DNA of 38,751 bases from DATCJU01 sp036562635 (GTDB lineage: Bacteria > Actinomycetota > Actinomycetes > Mycobacteriales > Pseudonocardiaceae), in NCBI GenBank assembly GCA_036562635.1, contig DATCJU010000141.1:1-38751 (forward strand), read 5' to 3'. A program made the position numbers and the translations under genes. Shown in pieces: positions 8,363-16,148 of this stretch; the first letter of the stretch is position 1, and each line of letters starts with the position of its first letter. The notes under the pieces are model-generated. The model was not told where the DNA came from. It ran no database searches and saw only the letters and a program-made list of their open reading frames with translations.

Positions 8363-9217
8363 GTCCGTGCGACCTGGGTGGCCCTGCGGTCCTGCCGAGT
8401 GGCCTGGAACCGAACGGTCGGCGTGTGGGTGTCCTGGCCACGAGGGTGAGGTGGTGGCCGATCACGGCTGCGCCGAGGATGTGTGAACCAGCTGATCACC
8501 CGGGTGTGGTGACTGTTCCCCGTGCCGTGACCACTGATCCGGGGCCCGTTCCGACACATCCGATCGCCCGTTCATGCGGACACCCCGGCACGGACGTCCC
8601 CGAGTGAACACATGTCCTGGGTCGCTCGGTACGGGGCCCGCGGCCGGCGGGTGATCCCGCATACCGAGCTGTTTCGGCAGAGCCGGACCGGACACGTTCG
8701 TCGGGTGTTCGCGGCGGCGACGAGTACCGGCGGGTCCGTCGCGGTCGGGGGTGGTGGGGGCGGCTCGGTGCGGGTGCGGGAGCTGGCGGAAGGGCGGTGC
8801 ACCGCATCCTGGGTCGGTGAGTACCCGATCGTGGGCACCAGGTCACGGCCGGACGATCGCCGAGGATCAGCGTGGATCAGAGCCACGGAAACCCGTACGT
8901 GCTGGAGTTGCGTGGCGCAGCGTGATCACCGACGTCGGGTCACCTTCCCCGCGGGACAGGAGCAGAAGCCGCCGGGGTCCGGAGCACCGTTCTCGGTCTC
9001 CCCTGAGCGCGGTTCGGTGGTGCGGGCCCGGCGGTGGATTTCCGGCCTCCTGACGTGTCCAGGGGAAGCCCCCGAACGACCCGGCCGCGCTCACCGGCAC
9101 GACCGGGAAGGTGAAGTGGTGTCACCCGGTGTCACGAGGGCTGTGGGTGGCCGAGGGGCGGACCCGCTGCGGGTGGTGGAGCGCACCGACAGGGTGATCG
9201 ACTCCGTGCGGTGCGTC

Positions 9218-9262
9218 CGGCACGATCACGTCCACGTCCGGCGCCTCGGCGGTGTGACGACC
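9218..9262 (+). repeat. Imperfect direct repeat, copy 2 (relic of the bsaP 3' end)
   Basis: It shares CGGCACGATCACGTCC (9218-9233) and TGACGACC (9255-9262) with the end of bsaP, with small indels between. It lies just upstream of the DUF2567 gene, so the 0.95-kb gene-poor stretch is flanked by the two copies. Confidence 0.55.
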
Positions 9263-9265
9263 ACA

Positions 9266-9271
9266 TAGGGT
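9266..9271 (+). promoter_or_regulatory. Possible -10 element for the DUF2567 gene
   Basis: TAGGGT lies 38 nt before the GTG at 9310. Unlike most promoters here it would give a leader with a ribosome binding site (GGGAGG at 9299-9304). No clear -35. Confidence 0.35.
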
Positions 9272-9309
9272 GGACGGGTCGGGCCGGGGCGAGGAAGCGG
9301 GAGGTCGGT

Positions 9310-9984
9310 GTGCCGGAGCAGCCGGTGCAGGCTGGGGAGTCCTCGACGTCGTCCGTGGTGCCGGCGCCACCGGGTGTCGGGCAGGCCGGGTACGGGGCCG
9401 AGGCGCCGGGAGCGGTCGGGGGTGTCCCACCGCTCGCAGACTCCGCGGGCTGGGGACCGTCGACACCCGGGCCCCGGGTCGTGGCACGCGAGGATCTGGG
9501 GGCGGCGCTGCGGGTACTGGTTCTGGTGGCTCTGTGCGGCTCGCTGTGGGGAGGAGTGTGGGCCCTGCTGGCCCCGCCGCAGCGGTTCCGGCTGTACCAG
9601 GGCCAGCAGTGGTTCCCGCTGCCGTTGGAGAGCTACCACCGGTTCGACGCGATGGCGGTGTTCCTGCTGATCGGGCTGGGGGCCGGTGTGCTCACCGGCG
9701 CGGCGGTGTGGCTGTGGCGGGCCCGGCGCGGCCCGGCGGTGCTGCTCGCCGCCGTGCTCGGCTCGGTGCTGGCCGCCTGGCTCGCTGCGCGCTGCGGTCT
9801 GTGGTTCGCCGAGCTGCGGTACCCGGAGCCCGCATCGCCGTTGTCCGTGGGCGCGGTGGTGACCCGGCCGCCCGTCCTGGAGTCGGTGTGGGTGGTGCTG
9901 GCCCAACCGCTGGGAACAGCCCTGGCCTACGGTGCCGCCGCGGCGTGGCACGGGGAGGACGACCTGGGGCGCCACACGGCCTGA
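9310..9984 (+). CDS. DUF2567-type membrane protein
   Basis: 224 residues; GTG 9310 stands 5 nt after GGGAGG. After a Pro/Gly-rich cytoplasmic N-terminus of about 65 residues come four hydrophobic segments: LVLVALCGSLWGGVWALLA, MAVFLLIGLGAGVLTGAAV, LLAAVLGSVLAAWLAA and VLAQPLGTALAYGAAAA. Layout and position two genes after bioB match Rv1591 of M. tuberculosis. Function is unknown for the family. The gene ends 8 bp before the convergent LON-domain gene. Confidence 0.75.
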   Translation: MPEQPVQAGESSTSSVVPAPPGVGQAGYGAEAPGAVGGVPPLADSAGWGPSTPGPRVVAREDLGAALRVLVLVALCGSLWGGVWALLAPPQRFRLYQGQQWFPLPLESYHRFDAMAVFLLIGLGAGVLTGAAVWLWRARRGPAVLLAAVLGSVLAAWLAARCGLWFAELRYPEPASPLSVGAVVTRPPVLESVWVVLAQPLGTALAYGAAAAWHGEDDLGRHTA

Positions 9985-9992
9985 CGGGCGGC

Positions 9993-10676
9993 TCAGTTGC
10001 GACTGGGCAGCTCGGCGAACGCCGACACCGGCGCCGGGACCGCCCGCAGGGCGTGCAGCAGGGCCGCCTCCCGGTTCAGCAGCCGACGCACTAGGTTGAG
10101 TCGGCGAACCGGGCAGTTCTCCTCCAGCACCTGCAACCGGTCGCTCTCGCTGAGCAGACAGTCGGCGGCCAGCAGGTGGGCCAGGGCACCCGGGGCGACG
10201 TCCTCCGGCAGGTCGACGGGACGTTCCCGGTGCTCCCGGACGAGTTCCCGGTAGCGGCGGTGGGCCGTCCGGGCCGCCTCGACCAGCAGCGGCAGGGTCT
10301 CCTGGCGGTCGGCGGGCGGGTCGACGTCGGCCAGCCACTCGACGGCGCCGATCAGGTACGGGGCGCTGCTGTCGTCGATGTCCAGCAACCGGAAGCGCCT
10401 GGAGCCGCGGGAGAGGACGTCGAAGCGCCCGTCCGGCAGCGGTGTGGCGGTCACCAGCACGGCCGAGCAGCCGACCTGGTGCAGCGACTCGACGTTGTCC
10501 TCGCCCACCTCCCAGCCCTGCCGGATGGCCACCACCCCGAACTCGCGGCCGGGCACGGTGCCGGTCACCAGGTCGACGACGAGCTGCCGGTAGCGGGGTT
10601 CGAAGATGTGCAGCGGCAACGACGCCCCCGGCAGCAACACGGTGCTCAGGGGAAAGAGCGGGAGCGTCTCGGCCAC
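9993..10676 (-). CDS. LON substrate-binding (N-terminal) domain protein
   Basis: 227 residues from GTG at 10676. The start LPLFPLSTVLLPGASLPLHIFEPRYRQL is the classic opening of the Lon N-terminal domain. GREFGVVAI, GCSAVLV and a GRFDVLSRGSRRFRL strand follow, then a helical C-terminal half. There is no AAA+ or Ser-Lys protease domain, so it is the stand-alone family of about 200-230 residues found widely in actinobacteria, whose substrate and role are not established. It points the same way as the NrtR-like gene, 59 bp downstream of it. The minus-strand TAACGT lies 6 nt upstream of the start. Confidence 0.9.
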   Translation of the reverse strand: MAETLPLFPLSTVLLPGASLPLHIFEPRYRQLVVDLVTGTVPGREFGVVAIRQGWEVGEDNVESLHQVGCSAVLVTATPLPDGRFDVLSRGSRRFRLLDIDDSSAPYLIGAVEWLADVDPPADRQETLPLLVEAARTAHRRYRELVREHRERPVDLPEDVAPGALAHLLAADCLLSESDRLQVLEENCPVRRLNLVRRLLNREAALLHALRAVPAPVSAFAELPSRN

Positions 10677-10682
10677 CCGCCT

Positions 10683-10688
10683 ACGTTA
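10683..10688 (-). promoter_or_regulatory. -10 element of a probable leaderless promoter for the LON-domain gene
   Basis: Minus-strand TAACGT (10688 to 10683), then 6 nt, then GTG at 10676. No ribosome binding site fits in the gap. Confidence 0.45.
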
Positions 10689-10735
10689 CGACGTGCCCGG
10701 TACCCGTGCCCGATGATCCCCTGACCGGCTGTACG

Positions 10736-11467
10736 TCACCGGGGCGAGCGACCCCCGGTCGTGGTTCTGGTTCGGTGGGGTGGTCGGAGCACGGCGAACG
10801 GATCGGTGACCTGCAGGTCCCGGGTGACGAACCGGAACAGGGCGGCGGGACGGCCACCGGTCGGCCCCGGGGGCGCGGTGCGACCGGTGGGTTCGAGCAG
10901 GCCGCGTCGGGACAGCACCCGCTGCAGGTTGGTGGCCGACACCCGGTAGCCCAGGGCCGCCGAGTACAGCCGGCACAGTGCCGAGATGGTGAACTCGGGC
11001 GGGGCCAGTGCGAAACCGAGATTGGTGTAGGACAACTTGGCCCGCAGCCGGTTGCGGGCGTGCAGCACGATGACCTTGTGGTCGAAGGCGGTCTCGGGCA
11101 GTGCGTCCACCGGGTACCAGGTGGTGTCCTCGGGAGTGGCCGGGTCCACGTCCGAGGGCACCAGACCGAGGAACGCGGTGGCGACCACGCGCACCGGACC
11201 GGGGACCCGGTCGGGGGCGCTGAACACGGCGAGCTGCTCGACGTGGGAGAGCTGGCGCACGTCGACCTTCTCCGCGAGCTGACGGCGGATCGAGTGCTCC
11301 ACGTCCTCGTCGGGGCCGAGCCGGCCGCCCGGTAGCGCCCAGCGCCCGGCGTCCGGTGGCATCGCCCGTTGCCACAGCATCACCTGCAGTGTGTCGTCCC
11401 GCACTTGCAGCACCGCGGCGAGCACCTCGTGCACCGCAACACCCGAACGGCTGATACCATCGACCAC
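10736..11467 (-). CDS. nrtR: NrtR-like NUDIX transcriptional regulator of NAD synthesis
   Basis: 243 residues. An N-terminal NUDIX fold (about residues 13-140) carries LPGGRLGPDE, and a C-terminal winged-helix region (about 150-220) includes the KLSYTNLGFAL and YRVSATNLQRVL segments typical of NrtR. The NUDIX box from Gly47 is degenerate: where hydrolases have R-E-x-x-E-E-x-G this protein reads RQLAEKVD, which fits a sensor that binds ADP-ribose or related nucleotides rather than cleaving them. It diverges from nadABC, and a perfect palindrome begins directly beyond its start codon. This makes repression of nadABC and of itself the likely job. A plain NUDIX hydrolase is the alternative but fits the C-terminus poorly. 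Confidence 0.88.
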   Translation of the reverse strand: MVDGISRSGVAVHEVLAAVLQVRDDTLQVMLWQRAMPPDAGRWALPGGRLGPDEDVEHSIRRQLAEKVDVRQLSHVEQLAVFSAPDRVPGPVRVVATAFLGLVPSDVDPATPEDTTWYPVDALPETAFDHKVIVLHARNRLRAKLSYTNLGFALAPPEFTISALCRLYSAALGYRVSATNLQRVLSRRGLLEPTGRTAPPGPTGGRPAALFRFVTRDLQVTDPFAVLRPPHRTRTTTGGRSPR

Positions 11468-11490
11468 GTTTTCGATCCTAAGTCGAAAAC
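11468..11490. promoter_or_regulatory. Palindromic operator, candidate NrtR site
   Basis: GTTTTCGA (11468-11475) and TCGAAAAC (11483-11490) are perfect 8-bp arms around a 7-nt spacer. The site is the only AT-richer stretch of the 68-bp nrtR/nadA intergenic region. It starts at the base next to the nrtR start codon and overlaps the predicted nrtR -10 and start point. Assignment to NrtR is by position. Confidence 0.75.
11475..11480 (-). promoter_or_regulatory. -10 element of the nrtR promoter inside the palindrome
   Basis: On the minus strand TAGGAT (11480 to 11475) is followed by 7 nt and the GTG at 11467, predicting a leaderless mRNA whose start is buried in the operator, hence autorepression. 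Confidence 0.5.
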
Positions 11491-11535
11491 CTGGATCGCC
11501 CGAACTCCGCGGTCCAGGAGCGGGAGGAGGACCAG

Positions 11536-12579
11536 ATGGCCGCTACTGCACAGGCGGGGCGTACCGGGATCGACGGGGCCGCCGGCGCAGACGTTCCGCC
11601 GGGCGAGGAGGTGCGGCCGGACGCGGCATGGCGGGAGGAGGTGCGTCGACTCGCCGCGGAGCGGAACGCGGTCATCCTCGCGCACAACTACCAGCTCCCC
11701 GAGATCCAGGACGTCGCCGACCACGTCGGTGACTCGCTGGCCCTGAGCAGGATCGCCGCGCAGAGCGACGCGGACACCATCGTCTTCTGCGGTGTCCACT
11801 TCATGGCGGAGACCGCCAAGATCCTCAGCCCGGACAAGACCGTGCTGATCCCTGACGCGCGTGCCGGTTGCTCGCTCGCCGACTCCATCGACGCCGAGCA
11901 GCTCCGCGCCTGGAAGGCCGAGCACCCCGGTGCGGTGGTCGTCTCCTACGTCAACACCACCGCCGAGGTGAAGGCCGAGACCGACATCTGCTGCACCTCG
12001 TCCAACGCCGTCGACGTGGTGCGGTCCGTCCCGGCCGACCGGGAGGTCCTGTTCTGCCCGGACCAGTTCCTCGGTCAGCACGTCAAGCGGGTCACCGGCC
12101 GGGAGAACATGCACGTGTGGGCCGGGGAGTGCCACGTGCACGCGGGGATCAACGGGCCCGAACTGGTGGAGAAGGCCACCGCCCACCCCGACGCCGAGCT
12201 GTTCATCCACCCCGAGTGCGGGTGCGCCACCTCGGCGCTCTACCTGGCCGGCGAGGGCACCGTCCCCGCGGAACGGGTGAAGATCCTCTCCACCGGTGAC
12301 ATGGTCCAGCAGGCCCGTCGGAGCCGGGCCAGCACCGTGCTGGTGGCCACCGAGGTCGGCATGCTGCACCAGCTCCGCAAGGCCGCGCCCGGCATCGACT
12401 TCCGCGCGGTGAACGACCGTGCGTCCTGCCGCTACATGAAGATGATCACCCCGGCCGCGCTGCTGCGCTCCCTGCGCGAGGGTGTCGACGAGGTGCACGT
12501 CGACCCGGACGTGGCCGAGCGGGCGCGCGGCGCGGTACAGCGGATGATCGCCATCGGACAGCCGGGCGGCGGCGAGTGA
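11536..12579 (+). CDS. nadA: Quinolinate synthase A
   Basis: 347 residues. It condenses iminoaspartate from NadB with dihydroxyacetone phosphate to quinolinate, using a [4Fe-4S] cluster. The opening NAVILAHNYQLPEIQDVAD is diagnostic. Candidate cluster ligands are Cys112 (RAGCSLAD), Cys228/Cys230 (PECGCAT) and Cys298 (RASCRYMKM). NTTAEVKAETDICCTSSNA and HPECGC are further family signatures. ATG 11536 has strong GGAGGAGG spacing. It is the first gene of nadABC and overlaps nadB by 4 bp (GTGA). The operator at 11468-11490 lies about 45 bp upstream. Confidence 0.97.
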   Translation: MAATAQAGRTGIDGAAGADVPPGEEVRPDAAWREEVRRLAAERNAVILAHNYQLPEIQDVADHVGDSLALSRIAAQSDADTIVFCGVHFMAETAKILSPDKTVLIPDARAGCSLADSIDAEQLRAWKAEHPGAVVVSYVNTTAEVKAETDICCTSSNAVDVVRSVPADREVLFCPDQFLGQHVKRVTGRENMHVWAGECHVHAGINGPELVEKATAHPDAELFIHPECGCATSALYLAGEGTVPAERVKILSTGDMVQQARRSRASTVLVATEVGMLHQLRKAAPGIDFRAVNDRASCRYMKMITPAALLRSLREGVDEVHVDPDVAERARGAVQRMIAIGQPGGGE

Positions 12580-14192
12580 GGCCCGCCTGGGAGGCCGGCG
12601 CCGACCTGGTCGTGGTCGGCAGCGGTGTCGCCGGACTCACCGCGGCGCTCACCGCGCGGCAGCTCGGCCTGCGGGTGCTGGTGGTCACCAAGTCGGCCGT
12701 CGACGACAGCAACACCCGCTGGGCCCAGGGCGGTGTCGCGGTGGTGCTGCCCGACGAGCACGACGCCGGTGACTCGGTCGCCGAACACGTCACGGACACC
12801 CTCACCGCCGGCGCCGGGCTGTGCGAGCCGGCCGCGGTGCGGGCGATCGTCGAGGCCGGCCCGGCCGCGGTGACCGCGCTGCGACGCCGCGGTGCGGTGT
12901 TCGACACCAGCGCCGACGGACGGCTCGCCCGCACCCGGGAGGGCGGGCACCGCTGGTTCCGGGTGCTGCACGCCGGCGGGGACGCCACGGGGGCAGAGGT
13001 CGAGCGCGCCCTGGCCACCGCCACCCGGCGGGCCGAGGTGCCGGTGCTGGAGGGACACGTCGCGGTTCAGGCCCTGCACACCCCCAGCGGTCAGGTCGCC
13101 GGGCTGCTCGTGCTCGACGCCGACGGCGTGCCCGGGGTGCTGCGTGCCTCGGCCGTCCTGCTGGCCACCGGTGGTCTCGGCCAGCTCTACCAGGCGACCT
13201 CCAACCCCGAGGTGGCCACCGGGGACGGGCTGGCCGTCGCCCTGCGCGCCGGGGCGGTGCTGGCCGACGTGGAGTTCGTCCAGTTCCACCCCACCGTCCT
13301 GTTCACCGGTGCCGCGGCCACCGGGCGCCGGCCGCTGGTCACCGAGGCGGTGCGTGGTGAGGGTGCGGTGCTGGTCGACCACACCGGGGCCCGGGTGATG
13401 GACGGGGTGCACCCGCTGGCCGACCTGGCACCCCGGGACGTGGTGGCCGCCGCCATCACCCGGCGGATGGTGGAGACCGGTACCGACCACGTCCACCTGG
13501 ACGCCACGCACCTGGGCACCGAGCACTTCCGGCGACGGTTCCCCACCGTGCACGCCGCGTGCCTGGCCGCGGGGATCGACCCGGCACGTGAGCCGATCCC
13601 CGTCGCACCGGCCGCCCACTTCGCCTGTGGCGGTGTGTTGACCACGGTGGACGGGCGCACCAGCGTGACCGGGCTGTACGCGGCCGGTGAGGTGGCCCGC
13701 ACCGGGCTGCACGGGGCGAACCGGCTGGCCTCCAACAGCCTGTTGGAGGGACTGGTCGTGGGGGAGCGGGCCGCCCGGGCGGTGGCCGCCGACCTGGCCG
13801 CCGGGCTGCTCGGCGACCCGCTGCGTGCCGAGGTGGCCGAGCCACCGGCCGCACCGGTGGCCGACCGGGCCGTGCTGCAGCGCACGATGTCCCTCCGGGC
13901 GGGTATCGGCCGGGACGCCGCGGGGCTGGCCGAGGCGCTCGCCGTACTGGACGCCTGCACCGTGCACCGCCCGCTGCGCGACCGGCGTTCGGTGGAGGAC
14001 GCCGCCCTGGCCCTGGTGGCCCGGGCCCTGCTGCTGGCGGCGACCGCACGCACCGAGACCCGTGGCTGCCACGTCCGCACCGACCATCCGCGGCGGGACG
14101 ACGTCGCCTGGCGGCGCAGCCTGCCGGTCCGGCTGGACGTCTCCGGTCAGCTGACCCTGTTCGAACCCGTCGAGTTGGGAGGGGCCGCGTGA
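12576..14192 (+). CDS. nadB: L-aspartate oxidase
   Basis: 538 residues. A flavoprotein that oxidises L-aspartate to iminoaspartate, the first step of NAD synthesis. The FAD dinucleotide fold G15-S-G17-VA-G20 is followed by NTRWAQGGVAVVL, the family contact with the flavin. HPTVLF, EAVRGEGAVLVD, CGGVLTTVDGRTSV and GLHGANRLASNSLLEGLVVG are the conserved succinate-dehydrogenase/aspartate-oxidase segments. A C-terminal helical domain (about 400-538) is present and shows the usual ETRGCHVRTDHP motif. The GTG start overlaps the nadA stop, so translation is coupled. Confidence 0.97.
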   Translation: MRPAWEAGADLVVVGSGVAGLTAALTARQLGLRVLVVTKSAVDDSNTRWAQGGVAVVLPDEHDAGDSVAEHVTDTLTAGAGLCEPAAVRAIVEAGPAAVTALRRRGAVFDTSADGRLARTREGGHRWFRVLHAGGDATGAEVERALATATRRAEVPVLEGHVAVQALHTPSGQVAGLLVLDADGVPGVLRASAVLLATGGLGQLYQATSNPEVATGDGLAVALRAGAVLADVEFVQFHPTVLFTGAAATGRRPLVTEAVRGEGAVLVDHTGARVMDGVHPLADLAPRDVVAAAITRRMVETGTDHVHLDATHLGTEHFRRRFPTVHAACLAAGIDPAREPIPVAPAAHFACGGVLTTVDGRTSVTGLYAAGEVARTGLHGANRLASNSLLEGLVVGERAARAVAADLAAGLLGDPLRAEVAEPPAAPVADRAVLQRTMSLRAGIGRDAAGLAEALAVLDACTVHRPLRDRRSVEDAALALVARALLLAATARTETRGCHVRTDHPRRDDVAWRRSLPVRLDVSGQLTLFEPVELGGAA

Positions 14193-15133
14193 TGTCCGAT
14201 CCCACCGTGCCCGGTGTCGCGGCGACCGGCCTCGTCACCGGACCGGTCGTGCTGTCGGAGCAGGTGACCGCCGAGCTGGAGCGGGCCGGCCTGGACGTGG
14301 CGGACGTGCGGCGGGTGGTGCACACCGCGCTCACCGAGGACCTGCGTTACGGGCCGGACGCCACCACGGCGGCCACCGTGCCGGAGGAGGCCGTCGCGGA
14401 GGCGGCGTTCGGCACACGCCGACCGGGTGTGCTGGCCGGGCTGCCGGTCGCCCTGGCGGTGCTCGACGCCGTGCTCGGTCCGGATGGCTACCGGGTGCTC
14501 GACCGGCGGACCGACGGGGACCGGCTGGCCGCCGGGGACGTGGTGCTCCGGGTTCGCGGGCCGGTGCGTGGCCTGCTGACCGCCGAGCGGACCGCGCTGA
14601 ACCTGCTCTGCCACCTGTCCGGGGTCGCCACCGCCACCGCCCGCTGGGTGGACGCGGTCGCCGGTACCGGGTGTGCGATCCGGGACAGCCGCAAGACCCT
14701 GCCCGGGCTGCGCCTGCTGCAGAAGTACGCCGTGCGCTGTGGTGGCGGGGTGAACCACCGGCTCGGCCTCGGTGACGCCGTGCTGATCAAGGACAACCAC
14801 GTGGTGGCCGCCGGCTCGGTCACCGCGGCGCTGGCCGCGGCCCGTCGGCACGCACCCGGGCTGCCCTGCGAGGTCGAGGTGACCACCCTGGAGGAGCTCG
14901 ACGCCGTACTCGCCGCGGGGGCCGAGGAGGTCCTGCTGGACAACTTCACCGTCGAGCAGTGCGCCGAGGCGGTCCGGCGCAACCGGGCGGCCGGGTCCCC
15001 GGCCCGGCTGGAGGCCTCCGGTGGGCTGACCCTGGAGGTGGCCCGGGCCTACGCCGAGACCGGGGTGGACTACCTGGCGGTCGGGGCGCTCACCCACTCC
15101 GCGCCGGCCCTGGACCTGGGCATGGACATGTGA
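14192..15133 (+). CDS. nadC: Nicotinate-nucleotide pyrophosphorylase (quinolinate phosphoribosyltransferase)
   Basis: 313 residues from ATG 14192, whose A is also the last base of the nadB stop (TGATG). GTG 14189 is an alternative start one codon earlier. It makes nicotinate mononucleotide from quinolinate and PRPP. Visible signatures are TAERTALNLLCHLSGVAT, the substrate loop IRDSRKTLPGLR, QKYAVRCGGGVNHRLGLGD, LIKDNHV, EVEVTTLEELD and the C-terminal LEASGG phosphate site. It completes the aspartate-to-NaMN pathway, and a 12-bp hairpin follows the stop. Confidence 0.97.
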   Translation: MSDPTVPGVAATGLVTGPVVLSEQVTAELERAGLDVADVRRVVHTALTEDLRYGPDATTAATVPEEAVAEAAFGTRRPGVLAGLPVALAVLDAVLGPDGYRVLDRRTDGDRLAAGDVVLRVRGPVRGLLTAERTALNLLCHLSGVATATARWVDAVAGTGCAIRDSRKTLPGLRLLQKYAVRCGGGVNHRLGLGDAVLIKDNHVVAAGSVTAALAAARRHAPGLPCEVEVTTLEELDAVLAAGAEEVLLDNFTVEQCAEAVRRNRAAGSPARLEASGGLTLEVARAYAETGVDYLAVGALTHSAPALDLGMDM

Positions 15134-15139
15134 CCCGCG

Positions 15140-15180
15140 CGGGGCGACGGGTGGTGCCCGCCCGAAACCCCGTCGCCCCG
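15140..15180. terminator. Bidirectional terminator hairpin after nadC
   Basis: CGGGGCGACGGG (15140-15151) pairs perfectly with CCCGTCGCCCCG (15169-15180) across a 17-nt loop, between nadC and the convergent nitrilase gene (ending at 15201). No T run. Confidence 0.75.
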
Positions 15181-15200
15181 GGCGGTGCGCGAGGCGTCGA

Positions 15201-16016
15201 TCAGAGCCGGCGGTTGGCCAGTACCGGCATGGCCTGCCGGGCCTGCTCCACCGCGGCCAGGTCCAGGTCGACCACCAGCAGGTCCGGTTCGGGGCCCAGT
15301 GCGGCGTGCACCCGGCCGAACGGGTCCGCCACCAGGCTGTGGCCCACCCCGGTCGGAGCGGTGCCCGTGGTTCGGCGGCCCACCGTGCTGGGGTCGGCCT
15401 GCCCACAGCCGACCACCCAGCTGGTGCTGTCCAGGGCGCGGGCCCGAACCAGCACCTCCCACTGCTCCCGCTTGCCGGGCCCGGCACCCCAGGAGGCCGC
15501 CACCAGCATCACGGTGGCGCCCCTGTCGGCCAGGGTGGTGAACAGTGTGGGGAAGCGGACGTCGTAGCAGACGGCCACGCCGACGGTGGTGCCGGAGAAG
15601 GGGAACGTCACCGGCGCGTCACCCGGGGCCACCGTGCGGGACTCGGTGAAGCCGAACGCGTCGAACAGGTGGATCTTGTCGTAGCTGGTGTCCAGGTCGG
15701 GCCCGGTGACCAGCAGGGTGTTCCGCACCCGGCCGTCCGGTGCTGGGGTGAACATCCCGGCGACGACGGTGACCCCGGCCTCGGCGGCGATCCGCCGCAC
15801 CTCGGTGGCCCATGGACCGTCCAGCGGTTCGGCGAGCCCGTGCAGCGGGACGCCGAAGCACGCCATGGTGGCCTCGGGGAACAGCACCAGCCCCGCCCCC
15901 TGGTGCGCGGCGCGGGTCACCCCGTCCCGCACCAGTTCCAGGTTCTCCTGCGGGTCGGGGGTGGACACGATCTGGCAGAGCGCGATGCGCAGCCCGTCCG
16001 TCGCTCCTGCGGTCAC
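15201..16016 (-). CDS. Carbon-nitrogen hydrolase, Nit1/Nit2 (nitrilase) family
   Basis: 271 residues from GTG 16016, behind a near-perfect AAAGGAGG ribosome binding site with 6-nt spacing. The catalytic triad is present: Glu48 in LFPEAT, Lys114 in YDKIHLFD, Cys150 in GVAVCYDVRFP. YDKIHLFD and CYDVRFP are typical of the Nit branch (omega-amidase or deaminated-glutathione amidase) rather than of true nitrilases. A metabolite-repair role is therefore more likely than nitrile hydrolysis, but the substrate cannot be read from sequence. It is divergent from the ABC importer, sharing a 132-bp control region that holds the Nur-like box. Confidence 0.9.
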   Translation of the reverse strand: MTAGATDGLRIALCQIVSTPDPQENLELVRDGVTRAAHQGAGLVLFPEATMACFGVPLHGLAEPLDGPWATEVRRIAAEAGVTVVAGMFTPAPDGRVRNTLLVTGPDLDTSYDKIHLFDAFGFTESRTVAPGDAPVTFPFSGTTVGVAVCYDVRFPTLFTTLADRGATVMLVAASWGAGPGKREQWEVLVRARALDSTSWVVGCGQADPSTVGRRTTGTAPTGVGHSLVADPFGRVHAALGPEPDLLVVDLDLAAVEQARQAMPVLANRRL

Positions 16017-16108
16017 GGCAGCCCTCCTTTGCCCGGTGCACCCTCGCCGTTCCTACACCACACGGTGCCCGGTCCGGTACGACCTCCCGCCCGGGACGCC
16101 GAGTTCGG

Positions 16109-16133
16109 CTTGTTGCAAATGTCTGGCAACAAG
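16109..16133. promoter_or_regulatory. Nur-box-like palindrome upstream of the ABC importer
   Basis: CTTGTTGC (16109-16116) and GCAACAAG (16126-16133) are perfect 8-bp arms around 9 nt. Inside it, TTGCAA (16113-16118)-N5-TGGCAA (16124-16129) matches the nickel-uptake-regulator consensus I recall from Streptomyces (tTGCaa-N5-ttGCAA) at 11 of 12 positions. It covers the -35 and half of the spacer of the importer promoter. Confidence 0.7.
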
Positions 16134-16142
16134 ATCTAGGGT
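16113..16142 (+). promoter_or_regulatory. Promoter of the ABC importer operon
   Basis: TTGCAA (16113-16118), an 18-nt spacer, and TAGGGT (16137-16142), which is 6 nt before the GTG at 16149. The -35 hexamer is one half of the Nur-like box, so a bound repressor would exclude RNA polymerase. The mRNA would be leaderless. Confidence 0.65.
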
Positions 16143-16148
16143 TCGAGC

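Larger units (their letters stand above)
8363..9309. other. About 0.95 kb without a convincing gene
   Basis: Several frames are open but none has a ribosome binding site, family resemblance or consistent codon bias. The longest plus frame (8612-9268) has a mixed third-position pattern in its second half and a low-complexity glycine run. The 3' end (9218-9262) repeats the end of bsaP. The stretch may hold a decayed insertion or an unrecognised RNA. I see no tRNA or rRNA. Confidence 0.5.

Noticed and set aside
8612..9268. 218-codon plus-strand frame in the gene-poor stretch
   Set aside because: No ribosome binding site, low-complexity glycine run, mixed third positions in the second half, no recognisable family; its end overlaps the repeat relic.
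12432..14087. 551-codon minus-strand frame opposite nadB
   Set aside because: Shadow of nadB; no ribosome binding site or family motif.
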